Shown: piece after piece, positions 50,901-57,659 of the stretch
How positions within the stretch are numbered: the first letter of the stretch is position 1
Layout: each line of letters begins with the position of its first letter
From: Thermoguttaceae bacterium
GTDB taxonomy: Bacteria > Planctomycetota > Planctomycetia > Pirellulales > Thermoguttaceae
Assembly (NCBI GenBank): GCA_017447865.1
Contig: JAFSMO010000045.1
Span: 1-64,000 of the forward strand
DNA: 64,000 nucleotides
Direction: 5' to 3'
Program-made: the position numbers and the translations under genes
The notes under the pieces: generated by a model
What the model was told of the DNA's origin: nothing
The model's input: only the letters and a program-made list of their open reading frames with translations
Database searches by the model: none

Positions 50901-51449
50901 GGGGCGGAACGGCCGCGCGACCTTTTCCTGCGCCTCCTGGCGGCCATCGACGTAAAGCGTCATGAGGCCCGGGGCCCAAACCATCCGCACGAAATGCCAC
51001 TTCCCGTCGGCCAGATCGGACGTTCCGCGCACGTGGTTGGGCTGGTTTCCCGGGAGGTAAACCGCCAGTCTGGCGGAAGGTTCCGCCGCCTGACCGTGGA
51101 CCGGCTCCGAGAAAATTTCCCAGTGGTTCGGCGAGGATTTCAACTCATGGGCGACGAAAATCGCGTAGTGCGCCGGGTCGGAAACCCGCGTCCAAAACGT
51201 CACCTCAAGCGGCGGCTGGGCGAGCGTTTCGTCCGGAGTCAGCCGAATATGCGCGCCGTTTGGTTCCCACGCCTGACCCAGTTCGGGCCGAGCCGACTCC
51301 ACCGTGTGGTCCTGTGCCGTGCTCAGGTCCACGGCCGAGTCGTGCGTCTGGATCCGATGCACCGACGGGGGAAGCTGCGCCGAAACGTGCGGCACAAACA
51401 GAAAAATGAACGCAGCAGAAAACAGAAAAAGGGGGAATTTCTTCATCAT
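47967..51449 (-). CDS. Hydrazine-synthase-alpha-like c-type cytochrome with LamG domain
   Basis: 1160 residues from the ATG at 51449 (51446 is equally possible). A far longer upstream frame lacks support, since the signal peptide MMKKFPLFLFSAAFIFLF begins here. A LamG-like domain lies at about 60-230. The middle has WD40/PD40-like propeller blades (TPDLSFDGKTLYFSYCESQN, DFDVCVLPSGRLVFCSERRGG) typical of proteins matching the hydrazine-synthase alpha middle domain. Two haem c motifs follow: CTGCH (995-999) and CIPCH (1047-1051). Such homologues are widespread in planctomycetes that do not perform anammox, so hydrazine synthesis should not be inferred. A periplasmic redox or sugar-oxidising role is possible. 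Confidence 0.82.
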   Translation of the reverse strand: MMKKFPLFLFSAAFIFLFVPHVSAQLPPSVHRIQTHDSAVDLSTAQDHTVESARPELGQAWEPNGAHIRLTPDETLAQPPLEVTFWTRVSDPAHYAIFVAHELKSSPNHWEIFSEPVHGQAAEPSARLAVYLPGNQPNHVRGTSDLADGKWHFVRMVWAPGLMTLYVDGRQEAQEKVARPFRPEAVTPESRFYIGNIAEESIPMYHAALDALKITKAGRTLVQCDFEGLAPSEAGPTVEIRPAGNGETCTFEQLRERLAVHSQPVKMTLSPALAAKNPEIFKSGGSLAELDRLFPTAFPSGLPEPTGKPAKNVPTRVFTAEELRAAIDRFRLQSVKAEQFRPGVLAFWGEQYADLQTRVGHECPVRGAAEQTANRHALVFPEETHPAQPLVRRIGALLESGLGDDSARKDFQTLKDQLTKIQASGETANETLDALFLAAAAVRRNLMLSNPKLAQIDRIAFLARASYSGSRLTNEFNSDLMGGHFATQVYGFNTLHGGGLFTISGWRGPNPTIQSLTAGRKVTNRRLAGQELEIGAFYTPDLSFDGKTLYFSYCESQNHRWFWSPQTSWNLFSLEIDAPEKGIRMLTDSPFNDFDVCVLPSGRLVFCSERRGGFIRCFGESARLQVTTSVLHSCKPDGSDIYPISFFETSEWQPSVDNSGMLVYTRWDYTDRENCLGSNFWTCAPDGRNPRAPHGNYPFPWQTFQTPVPESERVQGLSEVVRTGIYDLHDDHRMGKCADSKSGLPMTEMQIRAIPGSYKYVFTAAPHHGETFGSICLLDLRVPNDNQMSQIRRVTPYTPFPESECAGRSQYRYGAPWPLDEQTFLCTSWEDLIVLDVFGNEELICERELLPIDYDPRLRLSEPMPVRARFTPPVIPQQTAQGEDHQSEDQRAFIGVSNVNICDLPLPKDRPIKYLRVLQVIPKPNPWMNVPMIGYFVETTPRIPLGIVPVEADGSVFFEAPPGKQLLFQTLDANFQAVATMRAVAFVHPGEKLVCTGCHEPTTESVRTETSVPTAFLREPSTLQPECGPVEPIAFVRFLQGEIDQSCIPCHVEKKKGPQTLNYEALRPYVYSFAGGMRGAVTQPDHGGSRSIPGRFGSSISELTKILNDENHRDHVTPELRHKFILWMDANAPRYGAFRDAEAQDRGELVWPILDCTEPR

Positions 51450-51829
51450 ATCAGGCGGATGGGGACGAACGTTTTCCAAAAATGCAATCGAAAATCTTTT
51501 CCTTTTTATTTTACCCTTGGAGAAATAATTTGCAAGGATTCCCAAAGTTTTTTTCCAAAAAAAGAGAAAAAAGAATCGTCCGGGAAAGACGCAGCAGCCA
51601 CGAGGAGACCGCCCTGCCCGGCCCTTTCCACCCCCAAGCCGGGCCCGAAGCCGGTCTTTTCCAAAAGGGCAAAAGGGCTTGCAAGATGGCACAAATCTGA
51701 AAATTTCCAAATTTTTTTATAAATTTTCGTCCCCCCCCACTGTTAATTTTTCAATTTTCTGCTATATTAATTTTTGTAAATGAGGGCTGGCTTGACACAA
51801 TCCAGATTTTGCATTTAACAGATACAGCC
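51450..51829. other. Spacer between the cytochrome gene and tRNA-Ser
   Basis: It holds the cytochrome promoter (51508-51535), homopolymer runs, and the probable tRNA promoter (TTGACA at 51792-51797, weak -10 near 51815). No gene is seen. Confidence 0.55.
51508..51535 (-). promoter_or_regulatory. Promoter of the hydrazine-synthase-alpha-like gene
   Basis: TTGCAA and TAAAAT with a 16-base spacer on the minus strand, about 60 bases upstream of the start codon. Its place supports the start at 51449 rather than the longer frame. Confidence 0.55.
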
Positions 51830-51917
51830 GGAGAGGTGGCTGAGTGGCCGAAAGCGACGGTTTGCTAAACCGTTGAGGGTATTGCGCCCTCCGCAGGTTC
51901 GAATCCTGTCTTCTCCG
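51830..51917 (+). tRNA. tRNA-Ser (anticodon GCU)
   Basis: The acceptor GGAGAGG pairs with CTTCTCC. The anticodon loop TTTGCTAAA gives GCU, reading AGC/AGU. A long variable arm (GAGGGTATTGCGCCCTC) is typical of tRNA-Ser, and the T-loop is TTCGAAT. CCA is not encoded. A TTGACA box lies 33 bases upstream. Confidence 0.96.
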
Positions 51918-51921
51918 CTCG

Positions 51922-51957
51922 AAGGAGTCCGTAAATCGCGGGCTCCTTTTTTGTTTT
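51922..51957 (+). terminator. Terminator of tRNA-Ser
   Basis: AAGGAG-TCC and GGGCTCCTT form a stem followed by a T-run. Confidence 0.85.
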
Positions 51958-52111
51958 AAAGGCTAAAAGTTTCTCATTTCCGGAACCTCCCCCTTGAAAA
52001 AAATCCGGGAATTCTTTACATTTAAATAAACGGGCAGGCGTCGGGTGGCCCGCGTGTTGTTTGCAGGGGGTTTGGCAATCATTATCAGCCCGAAACGATT
52101 CAGGTGAAACG

Positions 52112-52708
52112 ATGAAATTCATTCGCAAAATCGCTAAAATGTGGAGGGGATTTACGATCCTTTTCCTGTTGATCGTGAGTTTGACCTACTACCTCAAATA
52201 CGAGTTCCTGCTTTGGGATGTTGGCGCCGTGGAAGATAATTTCAATATTTATGAGTCCAGCGTAAACGCGGCGCGTTCTTCAACCCCAGAAGAAGCAGTG
52301 GACTATTTGCTTTATGTGAATTTTTATTATCCCAGAGGTGCTCGTCTCGCCGAGAAAAAAGATTTTGCAGTGACTCCCCTGACAAGAATGGCAAGAATAA
52401 TGGTAACAAGAAGTATCATCGAATCGGTCCAGAAAAAAACAGACGACCCGATGAAACCATTTTCGATTTATGAGGAGTACCTTCATCACCATTGCAAAGG
52501 GATGAAAACCACGGACAGCAGGTTGATAAAACTTACCGAAACGGCACTGTACAAAGAAATCGGATATTGGGTGAAAAAATACGGAAACGAAGACGCTCAA
52601 ATCAAGTTAAAGAGCCTGGCCGAGCTTTTATATAAAATGTATGGAATCGATCCAAGCCGCTCGCAAGACGAAACCACCGAAAACCAGCCGCCCGTTCAAA
52701 CGTCCTGA
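52112..52708 (+). CDS. Single-span membrane protein of unknown function
   Basis: 198 residues from the ATG at 52112, chosen for the AGGTG upstream and for placing MKFIRKIAKMWRG just before the membrane segment (about 14-30, FTILFLLIVSLTYYL). The rest is a helical soluble domain, probably outside. I do not recognise the family. First of four short membrane-protein genes in a row on the plus strand. Confidence 0.7.
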   Translation: MKFIRKIAKMWRGFTILFLLIVSLTYYLKYEFLLWDVGAVEDNFNIYESSVNAARSSTPEEAVDYLLYVNFYYPRGARLAEKKDFAVTPLTRMARIMVTRSIIESVQKKTDDPMKPFSIYEEYLHHHCKGMKTTDSRLIKLTETALYKEIGYWVKKYGNEDAQIKLKSLAELLYKMYGIDPSRSQDETTENQPPVQTS

Positions 52709-52771
52709 CGGTTGGACACTTGGAGCGTCTTGGTTTTCCTGAAAAGTCAATCTGCAAAACGGAGCCACAAG

Positions 52772-53257
52772 ATGAAAAGATTCCTGCTTTTATCACTGGG
52801 TTTGATCGTCCTGATGTTTGTAAGCGTCTGTCTGGTCGGGCCGGGGATCGTGGGGGCGTTGATGATTGGCGCGCCTGCTCTTGTCCCGGTCTCGAGCATG
52901 GCCGCCACCGCCCGATTTTCGCAGAAGATCCTTCCCCGGAAAATCCGGTTTTCCCGATGGCTCGACCGTCTGGAACGCCTGGTTTCGTGGGCCGCGCTGC
53001 TAATCACGCTGGGGTTTATCCTGGAAACTCTTTTGATCGGGATGAACAGGACCAACCCCGAAGATTTTCAGCAGATTTTTAACGCGACCCTGATCCTGAC
53101 GGGCGCCGCGGTTTTGGTCCAGATGGGAATGAACGTCCTGCTTTTTGTTCTGTCGCGTCATTCGTCGTACGGTTACACGATCATCACGCACGTCGTTTTG
53201 TGCGTCCTGACAGGACTTTCGTATTTTTATTTCAGTTCGATGGCCGCGGCGTGTTAA
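52772..53257 (+). CDS. Multi-span membrane protein of unknown function
   Basis: 161 residues from the ATG at 52772, chosen for the GGAG eleven bases upstream. About four hydrophobic segments are seen (3-25, 65-88, 100-125, 135-158). No motif is recognised. It lies 63 bases after the previous gene and 48 before the next, so an operon is likely. Confidence 0.7.
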   Translation: MKRFLLLSLGLIVLMFVSVCLVGPGIVGALMIGAPALVPVSSMAATARFSQKILPRKIRFSRWLDRLERLVSWAALLITLGFILETLLIGMNRTNPEDFQQIFNATLILTGAAVLVQMGMNVLLFVLSRHSSYGYTIITHVVLCVLTGLSYFYFSSMAAAC

Positions 53258-53305
53258 AATGGACCTGAAACCCGACCGCTCCTTTTGCACGAAGAACGGA
53301 AACTC

Positions 53306-53668
53306 ATGATACATTCAAGAATACAAAAACGCAAAGCCCGACTCGGCAAATTCTCGTACAGATTGGCGATCGTGAATCTGGTACTGGTTTTGACCTTTGT
53401 GACGGGCAGTATCGCGTATGGCATTTATTGCCGGAAATGTGCGCTTCTCATTCCGATTAAAAGCGTACTGATCCCCATTAAGCTCTGGCTTGTCGTAATA
53501 ATTTTATTTGGTTTGTCCGAATTTTTCGATTCTTTTGCGGGTACTTTCAAGTCCAGAAAACCGACGGTCATTAATCTCATTGCGGTGTTGGTGTATCAGC
53601 TCTATTTGGGGCTGTTCTGGCTCGCTCTGGCGCAGGGCTGGATCCCGTTCGGGAGTTTGGTGGATTAA
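53306..53668 (+). CDS. Small multi-span membrane protein of unknown function
   Basis: 120 residues from the ATG at 53306. About three hydrophobic segments are separated by basic turns (SRIQKRKARLGKFSYR at the start). No family is recognised. Part of the four-gene membrane-protein run. Confidence 0.65.
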   Translation: MIHSRIQKRKARLGKFSYRLAIVNLVLVLTFVTGSIAYGIYCRKCALLIPIKSVLIPIKLWLVVIILFGLSEFFDSFAGTFKSRKPTVINLIAVLVYQLYLGLFWLALAQGWIPFGSLVD

Positions 53669-53716
53669 AGACGCGGGACCGAACCAACCTTTTGTCCTCA
53701 TAAAATCAGAGTCACC

Positions 53717-54100
53717 ATGAAAGAATCACTTAAATCGAATATTGGCCCCCTGGCCGGCTGCTGCGTGAGTATTGCGTTTATCATTGTGATGGCAATTCCA
53801 CCCCTGCGGACATCGTTGTTCTTTCTCGCGGGGATGTATATTATTTTGTATAACTGGCTGGCGTTTTCAGGCATTTTGAAACAATCCGGCATTGTGTTTA
53901 TCGGGCCTGTTTTATGCTGTTTGGCCGTTCTGACCGCTCCGCCCGCCGCGCATGCCGGACTTGCCTCCCTGCTCGCTTTTTGCAGAAGTCACTGGTATTT
54001 ATGGTTCTTGACAGACATTACAAGTTACCAGTTTCTATTCTTTATTGGGTTGTTGATTGCTGACCGTTTCAGAAAGCCGGAGGACCAAAACCACGCCTGA
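53717..54100 (+). CDS. Small multi-span membrane protein of unknown function
   Basis: 127 residues. About four hydrophobic segments are seen. It ends in the charged tail DRFRKPEDQNHA. There is no recognised motif and no strong Shine-Dalgarno. Last of the run; repeat-rich DNA follows. Confidence 0.65.
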   Translation: MKESLKSNIGPLAGCCVSIAFIIVMAIPPLRTSLFFLAGMYIILYNWLAFSGILKQSGIVFIGPVLCCLAVLTAPPAAHAGLASLLAFCRSHWYLWFLTDITSYQFLFFIGLLIADRFRKPEDQNHA

Positions 54101-54442
54101 CGCCGTTCCGAAGACATTCTCCCAACGACGAAAAATGGGGGCATCCGGTAACCGCGAGCCGGAAAGATAATGAAAACGCGGACTGGTTGTTTTTAGCTCA
54201 CGCGGAGATGCGGAGACGCGGAGTTTTTATGTTGAGTCGCTCTCAAATTCTCCGCGCCTCCGCTGCTCCGCGTGAGATCAGAATGATGAGTTCAACTCTC
54301 ACTTTTATCTTCTTTGCGTCCTTTGCGTTCTTTGCGGCTTAAAAATGGATTAATTTAGCCACAAAGGACGCAAAGATCGCAAAGAGATTTTCTTGTCACC
54401 GACCAACACGCGGCAAGCTGAAAGCGCTCTCAAATCTCACTT
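54101..54442. other. Repeat-rich spacer
   Basis: Contains a family B palindrome (54198-54276), a half-copy of family C (about 54300-54345) and most of a full family C palindrome (54358-54467). No gene is present. Confidence 0.7.
54198..54276. repeat. Family B palindrome, copy 2
   Basis: TCACGCGGAGATGCGGAG to CTCCGCGTGAG, with core GTTTTTATGTTGA. It is followed by a GATCAGAATGATGAG stretch that also follows copies 5 and 6. Confidence 0.8.
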
Positions 54443-54467
54443 TTATCTTCTTTGCGTTCTTTGCGGC
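54358..54467. repeat. Family C palindrome, copy 2
   Basis: The left arm CACAAAGGACGCAAAGATCG pairs with CTTTGCGTTCTTTGCGGC. The core TTTTCTTGTCACCG and CGCGGCAAGCTGAAA matches the copy at 12912. Confidence 0.8.
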
Positions 54468-54559
54468 TTAAAAAATATGGCCGGCTCGCCCGGAATTTCT
54501 CGCACGTATCGGGGACGGATGATTTCGCGTCCCCACAGCAAGCCGCTCATTAAGATCAT
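54443..54559 (-). pseudogene. Chimeric remnant: start of the 55584 gene joined to the end of epmB
   Basis: A 38-codon frame begins MILMSGLLWG, like the start MILELCLMSGLLWA of the gene at 55584. It continues REIIRPRYVREIPGEP, like the end of EpmB (GREIIQTLR, then VPRYVREIPGEP). It then runs into repeat DNA and stops. At DNA level 54481-54532 matches two parts of epmB with about 31 bases missing. It looks like debris of recombination, not a working gene. Confidence 0.6.
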
Positions 54560-54567
54560 GGTCGCGG

Positions 54568-55359
54568 CTACTTCAACTCCTCGTCGCTCAGATTCTCCCA
54601 CCCTCTCGCGAAGGGGACCTCGTGGACCCAGACTTTTTTGCCGGGGGTCTGAAGCAATTCCTGCGCTCCTTCGGGGGTAATTTTGCAGTCCTCTCTTTTG
54701 AGGCTGGAAATACACACGTCGTGGAGCGTTTTCCAGTTCTTTATGGTTGGAATACAGCCGTCGGTCACGTCGGTTTTGATGAGCCAAAGAATGGCCAGGT
54801 CCATTTTCTGAATGGCTCCCACGAAAGCGTCATCGACCGGCATGTCGTAAATATGCAAAACTCGCAGCGCGTGAAACTGGCTCAGCGTCTCGGCCAGATT
54901 CTCCGGGCAGTTTCCCGAAAGGTAAAGCTCCAGAAGCTGATCACGAAGCGGCAAAAGGGCGCGGAGCGTTGTTTCGTCACTGATTTCCAGCCGAAAGGAC
55001 CGAAGGGATTTCATTCCCGTGACGAGCGGAATGTCCTTCGGCGAGATGTCTCCCGAGATCCGGGCGATGGATTTGGACGAAGCCACCTGTTTCAAAAGCC
55101 AATTCGGTATGGGCGCGTCCTGTTCTGCGGAAGATGACCAGTTAAAATCCGTCAGCTTCGGCCAATGGTCAAACGGGATTTTCAGGTCCTTTTCAAACTC
55201 GCAATCCAGAAACGACAGGTCCTCCAGTTCGGGAAAACATTTTAAATAATCGAGGTGCTGCCGGGTGATAGTCATGTTCTCGAACTCGACCGACACCACA
55301 TGGTGTTCCCCTTTGTCGTGGCGGCAATCCGTAAGGTCGATACACCCTCCATTGCACAA
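54568..55359 (-). CDS. Leucine-rich-repeat-like protein (possibly the 3' part of an interrupted gene)
   Basis: 263 codons from a TTG. The repeats have the LRR-like spacing LEDLSFLDCEF, LRSFRLEISD, LLELYLSGN, LRVLHIYDM, KTLHDVCISSL. The only frame-fitting starts are poor. The same frame continues upstream through a single TAG (55384-55386) into the 66-codon gene at 55584, which has a proper Shine-Dalgarno and a signal-like start. An AGGAGG overlapping that TAG could allow re-initiation. Either this is one gene with a nonsense mutation or readthrough, or two coupled genes. Function unknown; protein binding is likely for LRRs. Confidence 0.65.
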   Translation of the reverse strand: MCNGGCIDLTDCRHDKGEHHVVSVEFENMTITRQHLDYLKCFPELEDLSFLDCEFEKDLKIPFDHWPKLTDFNWSSSAEQDAPIPNWLLKQVASSKSIARISGDISPKDIPLVTGMKSLRSFRLEISDETTLRALLPLRDQLLELYLSGNCPENLAETLSQFHALRVLHIYDMPVDDAFVGAIQKMDLAILWLIKTDVTDGCIPTIKNWKTLHDVCISSLKREDCKITPEGAQELLQTPGKKVWVHEVPFARGWENLSDEELK

Positions 55360-55383
55360 ACCATTGACGGAGCCTTCGTCCTC

Positions 55384-55584
55384 CTAATCATCCTCGTCTT
55401 CGTCTGATTCTTCATCACGATTCAATTCGACTTCCACATCTTCATCGTCATCACCATAGTGATAAGTGATGCTGGCATCATCTCCAAAGATAGATACTCC
55501 AGCCAACTGCTCGCAGGCATGATCCTCCTCCGGCGGCAAAACGGCCCACAGCAAGCCGCTCATCAGGCATAATTCCAGGATCAT
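55384..55584 (-). CDS. Short acidic protein with signal-like start, ending at an in-frame TAG
   Basis: 66 residues. The ATG at 55584 has AAAGGA ahead. A short hydrophobic start (MILELCLMSGLLWAVL) is followed by an acidic tail with many Asp and Glu. The codons after the TAG go on as EDEGS, still acidic, and lead into the LRR frame, which favours one original gene of about 339 codons. It lies 25 bases after the 41-residue membrane protein gene. Confidence 0.55.
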   Translation of the reverse strand: MILELCLMSGLLWAVLPPEEDHACEQLAGVSIFGDDASITYHYGDDDEDVEVELNRDEESDEDEDD

Positions 55585-55609
55585 GGTTTTGTTCCTTTCT
55601 GAAAGTCCA

Positions 55610-55735
55610 TTAACGGAACCATCTCGCGATGTGCAGGAAGCACACGATCAAAAACCCAATAATTAACGGGATCAGCGCCGACAGGAGAAAATGATTCCTG
55701 CGCATCCAGTAGTATATTTTGGCCATGATTTTCAT
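55610..55735 (-). CDS. Small membrane protein (41 residues)
   Basis: The ATG at 55735 has AAAGGAG seven bases upstream. The product has a basic start (MKIMAKIYYWMRRNH) and one transmembrane segment (about 16-36, LLSALIPLIIGFLIVCFLH). The good Shine-Dalgarno and close spacing to the next gene make it credible. Function unknown. Confidence 0.6.
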   Translation of the reverse strand: MKIMAKIYYWMRRNHFLLSALIPLIIGFLIVCFLHIARWFR

Positions 55736-55907
55736 GAGGGCGCTCCTTTTCCGGTTTTCGCGTGAGGATGAAAAATGGGTTCCTCTGGTCACCGAGGACG
55801 GTTTCAGGTCTGTATTTGCATTATACCCCAGAGAGGGAATTCGTCAATACCGTGTCGTTGAGATTTCCAGAAAAAAAGACCGAAAAGCCTGGAGAGCAAA
55901 ATGGGAC

Positions 55908-55932
55908 GGTACGCACTTGTCGGATGAACCAA
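55908..55932. repeat. 25-base repeated tag, copy 2
   Basis: GGTACGCACTTGTCGGATGA plus CCAA is identical to 13136-13160, 42 kb away. Both lie in repeat-rich spacers. Confidence 0.7.
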
Positions 55933-55940
55933 TTTTTATC

Positions 55941-56019
55941 TCACGCGGAGATGCGGAGACGCGGAGTTTTTATGTTGAATCGGTCTCTAATCCTCCGCGT
56001 CTCCGCCGCTCCGCGTGAG
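55941..56019. repeat. Family B palindrome, copy 3
   Basis: TCACGCGGAGATGCGGAG to CTCCGCGTGAG with the core GTTTTTATGTTGAATCGG. Confidence 0.85.
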
Positions 56020-56095
56020 TTTAAAAAAGTGATGCATGTCACGTGTTTACCCGCACACTTCAATGACTGCGAAGACTTTTCCATTACTTTTTAAC

Positions 56096-56174
56096 TCACG
56101 CGGAGATGCGGAGACGCGGAGTTTTTATGTTGAGCCTCTCTCTAATCCTCCGCGCCTCCGCCGCTCCGCGTGAG
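56096..56174. repeat. Family B palindrome, copy 4
   Basis: Nearly identical to copy 3 and offset by 155 bases. The spacer after copy 3 recurs after this copy. Confidence 0.85.
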
Positions 56175-56252
56175 TTTAAAAAAAGTGCTGCTTGTCACGT
56201 GTTTACCCGCACACTTCAATGACTGCGAAGACTTTTTCCATTACTTTTTAAC

Positions 56253-56332
56253 TCACGCGGAGATGCGGAGACGCGGAGTTTTTACTGTTGAGCCTCTCTC
56301 TAATCCTCCGCGCCTCCGCCGCTCCGCGTGAG
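56253..56332. repeat. Family B palindrome, copy 5
   Basis: Same arms as copies 3 and 4. It is followed by GATCAGAATGATGAGTTC and a family C-type half arm. Confidence 0.85.
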
Positions 56333-56520
56333 ATCAGAATGATGAGTTCAACTCTCACTTTTATCTTCTTTGCGTCCTTTGTGTTCTTTGTGGCTTAAAA
56401 TTTGATTGTTTGGGCCACAAAGGACGCAAAGATCGCAAAGGGGTTTTCTTGTCACGGATCAACACGGTGACATTCTTCCAAGTCTGGAATTTACCTGTCA
56501 CGCACGTCAAAACGCTGTGG

Positions 56521-57288
56521 TTACTCCATGATTTCTCTCGGATCGACGACAATGACCGGAAGTTCGTACTCGACTTCCAGATTTTTCGTTTTGTCCACTG
56601 CTTTCAGGAGAAGGATTCGCTTGCCGGTTTCAATCAGGCGAAAGGGTTTGACGTGAATACCACGATCGTTTACTACATTGAAAGACGAGAGGACCAACGA
56701 GCTTTCTTTGTCGGTTATCGTTATTTCCACAACATCCCCGAGCTGAACTGCGCTTGAGAATGCAAACATAACACCGACCTGGTGCCCCGCAAAACAAACG
56801 GGAAGGTGGGTGCTTTTCCACTGATTGTCTATAAATGTAAGACCAAGAAGGCGAAAATTCTTTTCTTCTTCAATCTCAAAAGAAATCTCTTTGGTTACAG
56901 TTTTACCGGTGCTTAAATCATTAACAATTACTTGTAAACAATAATTTCCCGCTCTAAAAGGACCATAGGGGATACAACCGGTTGCGCAACCTGGGTTGTC
57001 AGGAGTAGCATTAAATGAAATATTCTCAGTATTTGAGAATATTTGCTCCCCCTCACAGAAGATACTTATTTTAACCTCAAAGGCCTTTGTTTTTCCAGAA
57101 TTATCATTCCATCCTGAAAAAGAATACTGCACTAGGACTTTTTCTTCCGTGGTCCAAGGCAATGTTCTCTTCCAGTATGGTCCATAAACCGGCGTGATGG
57201 TGACGGAAAAGTCTTCGGCCTGGGAAATCTGCATCACTCCAGCCAGACAAACGAAAGACATTAGGACAATGAACATCCATTTTTTCAT
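56521..57288 (-). CDS. Secreted protein of unknown function
   Basis: 255 residues from the ATG at 57288, chosen for the AAGGAG upstream. The signal peptide is about 1-24 (ending ISQAED). Two beta-sandwich-like halves seem present (FSVTITPVYGPYW, LVQYSFSGWND; then VGVMFAFSSAVQLGDVVEI). Four cysteines are in or near the middle. No family is recognised. Repeats flank it on both sides. Confidence 0.7.
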   Translation of the reverse strand: MKKWMFIVLMSFVCLAGVMQISQAEDFSVTITPVYGPYWKRTLPWTTEEKVLVQYSFSGWNDNSGKTKAFEVKISIFCEGEQIFSNTENISFNATPDNPGCATGCIPYGPFRAGNYCLQVIVNDLSTGKTVTKEISFEIEEEKNFRLLGLTFIDNQWKSTHLPVCFAGHQVGVMFAFSSAVQLGDVVEITITDKESSLVLSSFNVVNDRGIHVKPFRLIETGKRILLLKAVDKTKNLEVEYELPVIVVDPREIME

Positions 57289-57659
57289 TGCGAAACTCCT
57301 TTTATCAGAATCGGATGGAAGCAAACCAAACTCCTCACGAGCCGGTTTTTATCAAGTTCATTCAGTTTATCATCCCCACCTTATTATGTCAAGAGTAATT
57401 TTACCAAACTTCTTTCCCTCGGGTGCTTCAATCCAGCGGCGTTTTTCCCGGCTCGCCAGGTCACGTGTCTACCCGCCCGCTCAGATGACAGCGAAGACTT
57501 CTTTCATTTTTTACCTCACGCGGAGATGCGGAGTTTTTATGTTGAATCGGTCTCTAATCCTCCGCGCCTCCGCTGCTCCACGTGAGATCAGAATGATGAG
57601 TTCAACTCTCACTTTTATCTTCTTTGCGTCCTTTGCGTTCTTTGCGGCTTAAAAATGGA
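57289..57659. other. Spacer with epmB fragment and family B palindrome
   Basis: A 30-base copy of the epmB end (57428-57457, matching 57660-57689) is followed by the spacer motif GTCACGTGTCTACCCGCCCG, a family B palindrome (57516-57586) and a family C-type half arm up to the epmB stop codon. Confidence 0.7.
57516..57586. repeat. Family B palindrome, copy 6
   Basis: TCACGCGGAGATGCGGAG to CTCCACGTGAG, shorter in the left arm than the other copies. It is followed by the GATCAGAATGATGAG stretch. Confidence 0.8.

Larger units (their letters stand above)
55736..56520. other. Repeat array with tandem 155-base units
   Basis: Three family B palindromes start at 55941, 56096 and 56253, spaced 155 and 157 bases. 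They are separated by a shared spacer with GTCACGTGTTTACCCGCACA and GACTGCGAAGACTTT. The 25-base tag lies at 55908-55932 and a partial family C arm starts at 56415. No credible gene is present. Confidence 0.75.

Noticed and set aside
47967..51449. Anammox hydrazine synthase
   Set aside because: Homologues with this propeller are common in planctomycetes without anammox. No beta/gamma subunit or hydrazine dehydrogenase is present.
51449..51710. 87-codon N-terminal extension of the cytochrome-like protein
   Set aside because: A canonical signal peptide starts at the inner ATG. The extension is basic and low-complexity, and it contains the promoter region.
48192..51722. 1176-codon open frame on the plus strand
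   Set aside because: It is antisense to the cytochrome-like gene, gives an Arg/Val/Leu/His-rich product with no domain, and arises from the GC-rich third-position pattern of the real gene.
54600..55140. Plus-strand 171-codon frame at 54622-55137
   Set aside because: Antisense to the LRR frame; no domain or start signal.
55941..56332. Regularly spaced repeats that could suggest a CRISPR array
   Set aside because: Units are about 155 bases, the spacers are themselves repeated, the repeats are long palindromes, and no cas gene is near.
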